Shown piece by piece: positions 44,539-52,960 of a stretch of DNA of 64,000 nt. The notes beneath the pieces are model-generated. The model searched no databases. It was not told the origin of the DNA and saw only the letters and a program-made list of their open reading frames with translations. Both the position numbers and the translations under genes were made by a program. The stretch spans positions 16,642-80,641 of the forward strand of contig NZ_JARGOQ010000003.1 of NCBI RefSeq assembly GCF_029233945.1, in the 5' to 3' direction. The stretch's first letter is position 1. The number at the start of each line of letters is the position of its first letter. This stretch comes from Sneathiella sp. (GTDB lineage Bacteria > Pseudomonadota > Alphaproteobacteria > Sneathiellales > Sneathiellaceae).

Positions 44539-45567
44539 TTAACTTGTTTGCGTCTCATTGTCTAAGGCGCGCCCGAGAATACCCGTGGTATCAATAGATG
44601 ACGATCCTGCTGAAGGCTTTTGTCTATCCACCCAACCAACGCGACTCTCGCGCAGGGTTTCCCCGTCACGATCAATGAAAATCGCACTTAACCCAAGTCT
44701 TTGCGCAAGATTTTTCCCATTCCGGGATCCGAGGATCATGAACGCTGTCGCCCAGGCATCCGCGTCCATGCAATTTTCTGCCAGAACTGTCACGGAGGCT
44801 GGTGATCCCATTACCGGTCCGCCCCGCGCCGGGTCCATAGTATGGGAGAGGCGTTTGCCGCCAACATCGACCCAGTGTCGATAGTCACCCGAGGTTGCGA
44901 CCGCGCAATCTTTCAATTCGAGAATGGAAAGCGCGGCGCGCGCCTCAAAATCTGGCCGCTCCAGCGCTATAGTCCAGGGTTTGCCGTCGGAGCGCAATCC
45001 GCGCGCGCGCATCTCTCCGTCGAGGCCCACCAGGGCTTTGGAGATGCCGAAACAATCCAACGCCGCCATCATCCGATCTACAGCATAACCTTTGGCAATA
45101 CCGGACAAGTCCAGCGTAATCGGGGTTTGTTTGCGAACATGGAGGGACTCGCGGTCAAGGTCCAGTATTTCATGCGCCATGGGGCGGGCATGGCCAAGGG
45201 CCGCCCGCATCGCACTCTCATTCGCCTCATGTGGTCCGAAACCCCATGCGGCGACGACATCGCCTACTCCAATGTCGAACGCGCCGCTGGAGAGTCGCCC
45301 TATCTCCAGTGCGCGTGTCAGAACCTCCATCAGTTCTGCAGGTACCGGCACCAATGTGCCGACAGTGGCACGGTTAATCCGCATTAGATCGCTGTCGGCT
45401 TTCCATGTGGACATTTGACGGTCCACTACATCCACGCTTTCGACCAGCGCCGCATGGATCGGATCGGGGTCGGTCACGGCGGGTGCATAAAATTGCGCCG
45501 ACCAGCGGGTGCCCATCGTTGGGCCATTCAGTTTGTGGCATGTGAGATCAGTAGGTATCTTCAACAT
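44539..45567 (-). CDS. apbE: FAD:protein FMN transferase, ApbE family
   Basis: Attaches FMN covalently to Thr/Ser in target flavoproteins. 342 aa: GPTMGTRWSAQF at the N-terminus, AFDIGVGDVVAAWGF, LDLSGIAKGYAVDRMM (FAD/Mg binding), and a late MDADAWATAFMILG. No signal peptide or lipobox is visible, unlike many ApbE proteins, so it may act in the cytosol or lack its leader. AAGGA precedes the ATG, which overlaps the end of the PepSY-reductase gene by 20 bases. Its most likely client is the adjacent DUF2271 protein (see there). Confidence 0.9.
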   Translation of the reverse strand: MLKIPTDLTCHKLNGPTMGTRWSAQFYAPAVTDPDPIHAALVESVDVVDRQMSTWKADSDLMRINRATVGTLVPVPAELMEVLTRALEIGRLSSGAFDIGVGDVVAAWGFGPHEANESAMRAALGHARPMAHEILDLDRESLHVRKQTPITLDLSGIAKGYAVDRMMAALDCFGISKALVGLDGEMRARGLRSDGKPWTIALERPDFEARAALSILELKDCAVATSGDYRHWVDVGGKRLSHTMDPARGGPVMGSPASVTVLAENCMDADAWATAFMILGSRNGKNLAQRLGLSAIFIDRDGETLRESRVGWVDRQKPSAGSSSIDTTGILGRALDNETQTS

Positions 45568-47758
45568 AACGTCCTTCCGTTTTCAACAAGTCGGGTGTGA
45601 GTCCGGCGGGCGTCAGAATATCGGCCAGCGTATCGACGACGCCCGCCGCCATATCACGCCCGCCGCAGACCAACACCTGTGCGCCCTCACCGATCAGGCG
45701 AACAACCCGCGCGGAATCGGCACGCAAGGCATCCTGTACATAGGCGCGCGCACTGGTACGGGAAAAGGCCGTGGTGACCGAGGTCAGCCGACCGTCGGCC
45801 TGCCAGTTCTGCAATTCCTCGCCATAGAACAAGTCACTGTTGGGATGCCTTGCCCCGAAATAGAGATGCATAGGTCGTCCGGGATGGTTACCGCGCGCAA
45901 ACCCTGCCAATGGCCCGATCCCGGTCCCTGCGCCGATCAGAATCACCGGTTTGGTGTTATTTGCGATTCGAAAATCGAAATTGCGGCGGACGAAGCCCTG
46001 GACGCTTTGGCTGGGGGGTAGATCCAGAAGCTGACCGGAACAGAGACCGCTGGGATGACGGCTGACGCAGATTTCCACGAAGCCATCACTATACCCCGAA
46101 GCTAAAGAATAGAAGCGTGGCACGGTCGAGCCTTCCGGGATGATGCCCAGCAAGTCGCCTGCCGAGAAGCGCGAAAACCCGCGGCCCGTCAGCCGCGCGA
46201 GAAGCCCCGCTTTCGGGATGGCGAAACGCAGGATCGCTGCGGGAGCCTGCATTTCGGCACCGTAGTCGCGGCGAGAGATCAGGGTCAGCGCATGGCTGCG
46301 CGGAATCGCGTGGCTGTGCGATAGTTCCAGCGAATGGCCGAGCGCCTGGCCCAGGTCACGTCCCCAACGGGCGAATTCCTGTGGCGACTGGCGGTCCACG
46401 GTCGCCATCGGTAATAGTTGCGACCAGCCTTTTTCCTCTGCGACGCGTGCAACGTTGGTGGCGTAGCCGCAGAATTTCGGAAATTGCCGGTCGCCAAAGC
46501 CCAAAACAGCCAGCGGCATCTCCGGTACTTGCGGCAGGGTTGCCAGTCGGTCGAGGAACCCTTTGGCAGAAGCCGGAGCGTCACCCTCGCCATAGGTGGC
46601 GGCCAGGACGATCACCCGTTGGGCGCACTTATAGCGGCGGGGCGTGAACTGCGACATCGCGCCGGTATGCACCTTGTGGCTCGCTTGTGTTAGCGCCAAG
46701 TGCAGCGTCGCGGCGAAGCCCCAAGTACTGCCGCCTTCGCTACCGACGAGCAGAATTGTGTCGGCCTGTCCGGCGGCCGTATTGCCCTTGATCCGTGGCC
46801 GCGCACGGCGGGCCTGCACCCACAGGATTACGCCCGTACCCGCCATAACCGGCGCGCCAAGTGCCATCAGTCCAAGAATGATGCCCAGCCAGGCGGCTCC
46901 CTGTCCGGTGTGCAGCATGTAGATCGTCTCAGTTACGCGCTGCCATGTGCCGGCATCAGCCCAGCCAAGCGTCACACCGGTCCCCTGATCGAGATAGCCC
47001 TCGCCACTGGCTGTCTTGAGCGTGAACACATCAGTGGGATCGCCCGGATAGGGAAAGGTCAGCTCACGCATCGCCGCCACCGGCGTGTCGCGCAGCAAAG
47101 ACAGGGCGTCGAGCACCACCCCCGTCTGTCCGCTCACCTCGGTTGGAAAGGCAGGTGGGCCGCCGTCCTCGGGAACGAAGCCAAAAGTGCTGGCCGTCAT
47201 GAACAACGCGGTGGTAGAAGACAGTAGTAAGCCGACCACTGTAAGCCGCGCCACCTCGACATGCAGCCGCCCCATGAGCGGGCCGCGCAGCCGCGAGAAG
47301 ATACGCCGCCAGCCACCGACCCGCCGGGCGGTCAGCATCAGCCCCGACAGTGACAGGACCAGCAGCGACGCCGCCCCAGTAGCGACCGTCAACCGTCCGG
47401 CATCGTCCAGGAACAGCGAGCGGTGCAGGTTGGTCATCCAGCGTTGAAAAGTGGAAGGTTCATAATTCGCCACGCCCTGTCCGGTTGCAGGGTCGATCAC
47501 CACCGCGCCGGGCCGCCCGCCGTCAAAATAAAATGCGGTGATCCGCCCCGATGGCGCGCGGCGAATCTGTTCGATCCCGGGATAGGCAATGGCCACGCGC
47601 TCGGCCAGCGTGGCAACCGTCAGATCCGGTTCGGATTGTGCCGGAGCCTGCACCGCCTCGAGCGCCGGAAGAACCGATAGCACCGTGCCGCTGAGCGTAA
47701 TGACGACGATCAGCAGTGCCGCGATGAGTCCGGGGATTTTGTGCAGCGCACGCAGCAT
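45548..47758 (-). CDS. PepSY membrane protein fused to flavodoxin and ferredoxin-reductase domains
   Basis: About 736 aa. The N-terminal half is a PepSY-associated membrane domain: TM1 in IPGLIAALLIVVITLSGTVL, later spans near LLVLSLSGLMLTA, LTVVGLLLSSTTALFM and LGIILGLMALGAPVM. Next is an FMN-binding flavodoxin-like domain (LLVGSEGGSTWGFA, VLAATYGEGDAP, LGFGDRQFPKFCGYA), then an FAD/NAD(P)H reductase domain (FYSLASG, VILIGAGTGIGPLAGF, CGGRDMAAGVVDTL, GRYVEDTY at the end). It would carry electrons from NAD(P)H across the membrane to periplasmic acceptors, as in ferric reductases. The start at 47758 has AAGGAG upstream. Confidence 0.85.
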   Translation of the reverse strand: MLRALHKIPGLIAALLIVVITLSGTVLSVLPALEAVQAPAQSEPDLTVATLAERVAIAYPGIEQIRRAPSGRITAFYFDGGRPGAVVIDPATGQGVANYEPSTFQRWMTNLHRSLFLDDAGRLTVATGAASLLVLSLSGLMLTARRVGGWRRIFSRLRGPLMGRLHVEVARLTVVGLLLSSTTALFMTASTFGFVPEDGGPPAFPTEVSGQTGVVLDALSLLRDTPVAAMRELTFPYPGDPTDVFTLKTASGEGYLDQGTGVTLGWADAGTWQRVTETIYMLHTGQGAAWLGIILGLMALGAPVMAGTGVILWVQARRARPRIKGNTAAGQADTILLVGSEGGSTWGFAATLHLALTQASHKVHTGAMSQFTPRRYKCAQRVIVLAATYGEGDAPASAKGFLDRLATLPQVPEMPLAVLGFGDRQFPKFCGYATNVARVAEEKGWSQLLPMATVDRQSPQEFARWGRDLGQALGHSLELSHSHAIPRSHALTLISRRDYGAEMQAPAAILRFAIPKAGLLARLTGRGFSRFSAGDLLGIIPEGSTVPRFYSLASGYSDGFVEICVSRHPSGLCSGQLLDLPPSQSVQGFVRRNFDFRIANNTKPVILIGAGTGIGPLAGFARGNHPGRPMHLYFGARHPNSDLFYGEELQNWQADGRLTSVTTAFSRTSARAYVQDALRADSARVVRLIGEGAQVLVCGGRDMAAGVVDTLADILTPAGLTPDLLKTEGRYVEDTY

Positions 47759-47780
47759 GGCAGGCTCCTTTTTTTGCAGG

Positions 47781-48245
47781 TTACATGTCGTAGGTGAAAT
47801 CACGGATGTAGCGGCGGCCCGGAACAGGCTGGCCCATCCCCTGAGTGGTCAGCGGCACGACCACCTCTGACGGGCTGTCGCGCATGTCCTCGACCGAAGC
47901 GTCGATATGCAGTTCATACCCGGCATCAAACAGCGAATCGGCCAGATCGAGCGTGATCTTCAACTGCCGACCCGCGCCAACGCTGGCACCGGTGATGCCG
48001 TTGATTTCGGCCGGGTTGCCTTGCGTCGCGCGATACCAGTCGCTGAGATGCGTGTAGTATTTCGACTTGCCGCCGGCAAGCCAGAGGCTACCCTGATAGG
48101 CACCCTGTGCGTCTGTGACGTAAAGCGCAAGATAGGCGCCGTCACCGCCATAAGAGTTCATATTGGTTGTCAGTGTAACGGGGCGAGCCATTGCCGGAAC
48201 AGTCAGGGCAGTGGACAAGGCGAGGGCATATAACAGGCTTTTCAT
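47781..48245 (-). CDS. DUF2271 protein, possible flavinylated electron carrier
   Basis: A 154-aa periplasmic protein with signal peptide (LLYALALSTALTVPAMA). It contains LYVTDAQGAYQGSLWL and LTTNMNSYGG, typical of DUF2271. The segment NGITGASVG holds a TGAS motif (Thr85-Ser88) resembling the [ST]GA[ST] sites that ApbE enzymes flavinylate. With ApbE and a transmembrane flavin reductase in the same operon, it may be an FMN-bearing electron acceptor; that is inference. Confidence 0.75.
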   Translation of the reverse strand: MKSLLYALALSTALTVPAMARPVTLTTNMNSYGGDGAYLALYVTDAQGAYQGSLWLAGGKSKYYTHLSDWYRATQGNPAEINGITGASVGAGRQLKITLDLADSLFDAGYELHIDASVEDMRDSPSEVVVPLTTQGMGQPVPGRRYIRDFTYDM

Positions 48246-48293
48246 GGAGTATCTCCGAATTACGTTGTTTCGAGGTCTGTTTAACGGTTTCGG

Positions 48294-48310
48294 CTGACGC
48301 CTTCCTGACG
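48294..48310. promoter_or_regulatory. Candidate response-regulator box before DUF2271
   Basis: CTGACG repeats at 48294-48299 and 48305-48310, an 11-base period as bound by OmpR-family regulators. The same type of repeat occurs before the neighbouring regulator gene. Confidence 0.45.
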
Positions 48311-48414
48311 AAAAACAGGATATCGCTTCAGCCTGTTGTAAGATTTTATCGGGCGTGAATAGCTCCGCCGCGCTGGTGGTAACGTCGGAGCTTTGACGTT
48401 AGTCACAGAGGTCA

Positions 48415-48819
48415 TTATTGAACCACGGCGCCGGGCTTGCTGCCAGGGACAAACAGACCGTTGGCGGGTGGTTGGCCCGTTCCAGTCGGCGTCTGGTTCC
48501 TGTCGCGGCCACCACGATCATCGTCGTCATCGTCATCGTCATCATATTCCATTTCCACAATAGCCAGCGTGCCGGGATCGATCTTGACCTCGATTTCGCG
48601 GCCCTGGGCATCGCGCCCCTTGATTTCATAGCAACCGTCGTCGGTCTTGATCCGGCGTACGGTCCAGCCTTGTGCTTCGGCCATATTCTGGACGGCGTCG
48701 CGTGGTTGCCAATCGGCCATGGGTACACGGCAGTCATCATCATCGGCAAGGGCCATACCCATCGTACCGAGACCAGCTAGGCCAGTTACAAATGTTGCGG
48801 CAATCAGATATTTCTTCAT
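48415..48819 (-). CDS. PepSY domain protein with poly-Asp tract
   Basis: A 134-aa periplasmic protein. Signal peptide MKKYLIAATFVTGLAGLGTM, then one PepSY domain (DAVQNMAEAQGWTVRRIKTD, DAQGREIEVKIDPGTLAIVEME). A run of nine Asp residues follows, encoded by a GAT/GAC-type triplet repeat, then a disordered Pro/Gly tail. The start at 48819 is used because GGAG lies nine bases upstream; a longer reading crosses into the promoter of the regulator. Acidic PepSY proteins are often regulated by an adjacent two-component system sensing metal or antimicrobial stress. Confidence 0.82.
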   Translation of the reverse strand: MKKYLIAATFVTGLAGLGTMGMALADDDDCRVPMADWQPRDAVQNMAEAQGWTVRRIKTDDGCYEIKGRDAQGREIEVKIDPGTLAIVEMEYDDDDDDDDDRGGRDRNQTPTGTGQPPANGLFVPGSKPGAVVQ

Positions 48820-48867
48820 CTTCTTATCTCCTGAAATTTCTGGTGATATACTATTGTTGCTCGCTTT

Positions 48868-48908
48868 CCTGACGTTGACCTGAAGCGTGCCGGTTTTCCG
48901 CTTCAGGT
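48868..48908. promoter_or_regulatory. Operator region between the PepSY gene and the response regulator
   Basis: CCTGACG (48868-48874) and CCTGAAG (48879-48885) are direct repeats with 11-base period. In addition ACCTGAAGCG (48878-48887) and CGCTTCAGGT (48899-48908) are perfect inverted repeats. Probably the autoregulatory site for the divergent promoters. Confidence 0.55.
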
Positions 48909-48964
48909 ACGTGTCAGCTTCATGGGAGATAGAGGGGAAGCAAGCGGAACGGGACGGAGAAGAC

Positions 48965-49624
48965 ATGCGTGTTTTGCTGATCGAGGATGATAGGGTGCTG
49001 GGTGCTGCGGTGCGCGACCAGATCACCGCTGACGGCCATTCCATCGACTGGGCCACGCGGCTTGATGCGGCGGGGGAATATCTAGACGTGGCTATCTACG
49101 ACCTGATCCTGTTGGATCTGATGCTTCCTGATGGGCGTGGCCAGCCGTTTCTGCGCGCGCTTCGGGCGCGGGGCAAAGCAACACCGGTAATCATCCTGAC
49201 CGCGCTTGATCAGATTAGCGACCGGATCGAGGGACTAAATGCAGGCGCTGACGATTACATGGTCAAGCCTTTCGACCTGTCCGAACTATCGGCGCGGGTA
49301 GGTGCCGTTGCACGGCGCTATTCCGGAAACCCCAACCCATTGGTCACACTTGGCGACCTGGAGATAGATCTGGCTGCTAAATCGGTCCGTCGCAGCGGGC
49401 GTCCAATAGTCCTGACCGCACGCGAATGGGTATTGTTTGAGGCGTTCGTGCAGCGGCCGGGGCAGCTTTTATCGAAGGCGCAGCTTGAAGAACGACTCTA
49501 TTCTTTTGACACCGAAATCGAGAGCAATACGATTGAGGTTCATGTCAGCCGGTTACGCAAGAAGCTGGGACGCGAGCGGATCGAGACGGTACGCGGCCTG
49601 GGCTACCGGTTGGGTGCTGCATGA
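48965..49624 (+). CDS. OmpR-family response regulator
   Basis: A 219-aa regulator. The receiver domain begins MRVLLIEDDR, with the phospho-Asp in YDLILLDLMLPDGRG and the conserved Lys in DYMVKPFDL. The winged-helix DNA-binding domain ends with TIEVHVSRLRKKLG and TVRGLGYRLG. GGAG precedes the ATG at 48965. It overlaps the kinase gene by four bases. QseB/PmrA-like in type; the likely targets are the adjacent PepSY and DUF2271 promoters. Confidence 0.92.
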   Translation: MRVLLIEDDRVLGAAVRDQITADGHSIDWATRLDAAGEYLDVAIYDLILLDLMLPDGRGQPFLRALRARGKATPVIILTALDQISDRIEGLNAGADDYMVKPFDLSELSARVGAVARRYSGNPNPLVTLGDLEIDLAAKSVRRSGRPIVLTAREWVLFEAFVQRPGQLLSKAQLEERLYSFDTEIESNTIEVHVSRLRKKLGRERIETVRGLGYRLGAA

Positions 49625-50952
49625 AGTGGCCAGGTTCATTACAAGCGCGGCTGGCGCTCGGTTTGGGTCTGGGGCTGGCCATCGTTTGGCTCGTCACCGC
49701 GTGGATCACCGCCACCTTGTTGCGCGGCGAGATGAACGAAGTCTTCGATTCAACGCTCGAAGAAACGGCACAACGTATCCTGCCGCTCGCGGTTTTGGAT
49801 ATTCTTGATCGCGAAGAACTGGGTATCAGTCAGCGCATCGCTACTCTACGCCAGCACGAGGAATTCTTTACCTATATCGTGCGCGACGATCAGGGACGCG
49901 TGCTGTTGCGTTCGCACGGGGCCGAAGACGCGGTCTTTCCGCCCTTCGAAGGCTTGGGGTTTCGTCAGACACCGACGCACAGGCTCTATTACGATGCCGC
50001 CTTGCAAGGCACGATTACCATTGCAGTCGCCGAACCGTTGAACCACCGCATCGAGGTTGCGCGCGAAGCTTTGGTGGGGCTCGCCTTCCCGTTAATTATG
50101 GTCATTCCACTTAGTTTGATTGGGGTTGTTGTTATTGTTTGGCGCAGCCTTGACCCTGTTCGACGTTTTAGTGCCGAGCTGGCCAGTCGCGATGAGCACG
50201 ATCTGTCGTCAGTAGATAATGGCAACCTTCCGAGTGAAATCACACCGGTGGCCGAGGCCGTCAATCAGCTTCTCGACAGGCTACGCCGCGCGATGGAAGC
50301 GGAGCGTAGTTTTACTGCTAATGCGGCGCATGAGCTTCGCACTCCTGTGGCAGCCGCACTGGCTCAAATCCAGCGGTTGATGACTGAAACCTCTGATGCT
50401 GTCGTGAGTCAAAGGGGAGTGGAGATTGAAGCTTCGCTCAAACGCCTGAACCGGCTTTCGGAAAAGTTATTGCAATTAGCCCGCGCGGAAGGTGGACAGC
50501 TCCGTCGCGACACCGCATCAGATATCCGTCCTGTGTTACGCATGATAGTTTCGGAATTCGAGCGGATCGCGGGGGCGGAACGCCTTGAGGTCGACTTGCC
50601 GGATACGGCAGTACTGTCTGATATCGACCCGGACGCTTTTGCCATCCTTGCGCGCAATCTGATTGAGAATGGATTGCGTCACGGCACAGGTGATACTCCT
50701 ATACAGGTGATCATGACTGCGAATGGTTTACTGCGTGTGATAAACGATGGCCCGATAATTCCGCCAGAGACGCTGGCGAGGCTCACTGCGCGGTTTGAAC
50801 GCGGGCATACCTTGTCAGCTGGCGGTGGGCTGGGTCTGTCCATCGTACAGGCGATCGCTGACGGAACGCAGGCGACGCTTATACTATATTCTCCCGCGCC
50901 AGGGAGGGCAGACGGTTTCGAGGTGGATTTCGAAATACCGATACACCATTGA
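49621..50952 (+). CDS. Sensor histidine kinase
   Basis: A 443-aa membrane kinase paired with the preceding regulator. TM1 in GLGLGLAIVWLVTAWITATL, a periplasmic sensor of about 120 residues, TM2 in LVGLAFPLIMVIPLSLIGVVVIVW, then HAMP, the phospho-His in FTANAAHELRTPVAAA, the N box LARNLIENGLRHGTG and the G box GGGLGLSIVQAI. The signal is unknown; QseC/PmrB-like kinases sense metals, cationic compounds or pH. Confidence 0.92.
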   Translation: MKWPGSLQARLALGLGLGLAIVWLVTAWITATLLRGEMNEVFDSTLEETAQRILPLAVLDILDREELGISQRIATLRQHEEFFTYIVRDDQGRVLLRSHGAEDAVFPPFEGLGFRQTPTHRLYYDAALQGTITIAVAEPLNHRIEVAREALVGLAFPLIMVIPLSLIGVVVIVWRSLDPVRRFSAELASRDEHDLSSVDNGNLPSEITPVAEAVNQLLDRLRRAMEAERSFTANAAHELRTPVAAALAQIQRLMTETSDAVVSQRGVEIEASLKRLNRLSEKLLQLARAEGGQLRRDTASDIRPVLRMIVSEFERIAGAERLEVDLPDTAVLSDIDPDAFAILARNLIENGLRHGTGDTPIQVIMTANGLLRVINDGPIIPPETLARLTARFERGHTLSAGGGLGLSIVQAIADGTQATLILYSPAPGRADGFEVDFEIPIHH

Positions 50953-51126
50953 TTGCGATCCTGCTGCGAACTGCTCGTAGTGGTATTCGCAAACTCTGAA
51001 CAGCAATTAGGCTTCAATTAAGCTGCCCCACATAGATGACAATACCAGAATACCTGTATCATCGACCTATTTCTAACGAGTTTAATGTCGCTCTGTCAGA
51101 TAGAGAATTGACAAATGTCCGATGGC

Positions 51127-51147
51127 TTATTAATTAGTAATTAATAA
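51127..51147. promoter_or_regulatory. Perfect palindrome, likely TetR operator
   Basis: TTATTAATTA and its exact complement TAATTAATAA flank a single G. It sits 24 bases before the TetR ATG. The remaining upstream gap (50953-51126) has no gene. Confidence 0.6.
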
Positions 51148-51170
51148 CTAACTAAATGGGATTCTGTATA

Positions 51171-51800
51171 ATGCGCGTTCGCAAATCCGCCGAAGCCCGC
51201 AAGTCTGAAATCATTGACGCCACCCTTCGTCTGGCTGACAAGCTCGGTCCGGACCGGCTGACAACCGAGACAATTGCGGATGCGGTGGGACTCACCCAGC
51301 CGGGAATATTCCGACACTTCCCGAAGAAACAGGATTTATGGGAGGCGGTGGCCGCGCGAGTCGGGGCAATGATGGAAACGCGCTGGAAAAAAGCCGAGAG
51401 CGGCGATACTCCTGCAACAGACAGGATACGTAGGCTCATTGGCGCACAACTGCGGCTGATCCAATCCACACCCGCAATTCCCGCCATTCTTTTTTCGCGG
51501 GAACTACATACCAAGAACAAGGGGCTCCGCACCGCCTTTTTTGGACTTATGAGCCGCTTTCACAAGGTGATCTCTGATTTAGTGGCGCAAGCCTGTGCAG
51601 CGGGTGAGCTGAACGAAGATCTCGACCCCGACGATGCTGCCTATCTTATTATCGGATTGGTGCAGGGCCTTGCCGTGAGATGGTCCATCAGTGGGCGGAA
51701 CTTTGATCTGACGGACGAAGGAAACCGCCTTCTTGAACTTCAACTAAAGGGCCTCGCTTATGGAAATGCGGGGACTGGCGAAGAAAGGAACGCATCATGA
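51171..51800 (+). CDS. TetR-family regulator
   Basis: About 209 aa. The N-terminal HTH is clear: IIDATLRLADKLGPDRLTTE, TIADAVGLTQPGIFRHFPKK, then DLWEAV. The C-terminal ligand domain is of the usual length. The ATG at 51171 is preferred to one at 51156. It is the first gene of the exporter operon and overlaps the adaptor gene by four bases; it probably represses its own operon through the upstream palindrome. Confidence 0.92.
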   Translation: MRVRKSAEARKSEIIDATLRLADKLGPDRLTTETIADAVGLTQPGIFRHFPKKQDLWEAVAARVGAMMETRWKKAESGDTPATDRIRRLIGAQLRLIQSTPAIPAILFSRELHTKNKGLRTAFFGLMSRFHKVISDLVAQACAAGELNEDLDPDDAAYLIIGLVQGLAVRWSISGRNFDLTDEGNRLLELQLKGLAYGNAGTGEERNAS

Positions 51801-52960
51801 GAACACGTCTTTTCCGGTATCTTTTGCTCCTGCTGGCAATTGGCGCCGTTGCTGCGGCTGTTTTCCTTTTCATCTTCATGCGTCCGTTGCCGGTGGAGAT
51901 TGCGCACCCTGCCGAAAATGTGCCGATACAGGTCTTTGGACTTGGCACCGTGGAGGCCCGCATCCTGTCGAAAGTCGGTTTTGAAGTCGGTGCCGCGCTT
52001 GTCGAGTTGAATGCCGATCAAGGCGACTGGGTGAAAGAAGGCGATATCCTGGCGCGGTTGCACAGCGCCGAACAGGAGGCCCGGGTCGCCAAGGCCAAAG
52101 CAGGAATCGCCAATGCGGAAGCGGCAGTAAAGACCGCAGAAGCTGCCGTCGGAAAGGCACGTGCCGTTCTAGCCCAGAAAAAACAATCGAACAAGCGCAA
52201 GCAGGCGCTGGTCGCCAAACAGACGGTCTCTGCGGAAAGCGCCGAGGAAGCGCAAATGGAGGAAGACGTGGCGGCTGCCGAACTCGCCGTGGCGATCAGC
52301 GACGTGGAAGTCGCAAAGGCCGCGCTTGAAGACGCCCTCGCGCAGTTCGGCGTGGAGAAAGTTCTTCTGGGTCATCATGTGCTCAGAGCGCCATATGACG
52401 CCATCGTCGTTCAGCGCCACAAAGAGTTGGGTTCCGTTCTCAGTTCCGGCGACGTCCTTTTTACCTTAGTCGCTCCGGAGACCGTCTGGGCACTGGCCTA
52501 TGTTGATGAAGCGGGTGCAGGTGATTTGCGGGTTAATCAGCCCGCTGAGGTTCGTTTGCGCTCTTTACCCCGGCAGATGTTTGAAGGCCATGTAACCCGC
52601 ATTGACATTGAAAGCGATCGTGTAAGTGAAGAGCGCCGCGTCTATATCGCTTGTGATCTCTGCCCGGAAAGCTTTCATCTCGGCGAGCAGGCCGAGATCT
52701 TCATTACGACCGGCATCCTCGACAAGGCGCTGCTGATGCCGGAAGCGGCAGTCGAACATTTCGACGGAACCAAAGGTACGGTCTGGACTGTCGAGGATGG
52801 TGAGCTGCACCGCCGTGATGTTGTCTTCGGCCAGAGAACTCTCGATTCCCGACTTGAAATTACCGATGGTCTGCCGGAAGGGGCACGTGTCGTCTCTGCG
52901 CTGCGTCCGGGACTACGGGAGGGGCGCGCAGCCAAGGTGTTGGAGGAAATAACACCATGA
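51797..52960 (+). CDS. HlyD/MacA-type periplasmic adaptor
   Basis: A 387-aa membrane-fusion protein. One N-terminal membrane anchor (YLLLLLAIGAVAAAVFLFIF), a biotinyl-lipoyl half (GDWVKEGDILARLHSAEQEA), an Ala/Lys/Glu-rich hairpin with KQTVSAESAEEAQ, the second lipoyl half (LRAPYDAIVVQRHKELGSVL), and a beta-barrel. It links the ABC permease to an outer-membrane channel that is not encoded here. Confidence 0.9.
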   Translation: MRTRLFRYLLLLLAIGAVAAAVFLFIFMRPLPVEIAHPAENVPIQVFGLGTVEARILSKVGFEVGAALVELNADQGDWVKEGDILARLHSAEQEARVAKAKAGIANAEAAVKTAEAAVGKARAVLAQKKQSNKRKQALVAKQTVSAESAEEAQMEEDVAAAELAVAISDVEVAKAALEDALAQFGVEKVLLGHHVLRAPYDAIVVQRHKELGSVLSSGDVLFTLVAPETVWALAYVDEAGAGDLRVNQPAEVRLRSLPRQMFEGHVTRIDIESDRVSEERRVYIACDLCPESFHLGEQAEIFITTGILDKALLMPEAAVEHFDGTKGTVWTVEDGELHRRDVVFGQRTLDSRLEITDGLPEGARVVSALRPGLREGRAAKVLEEITP

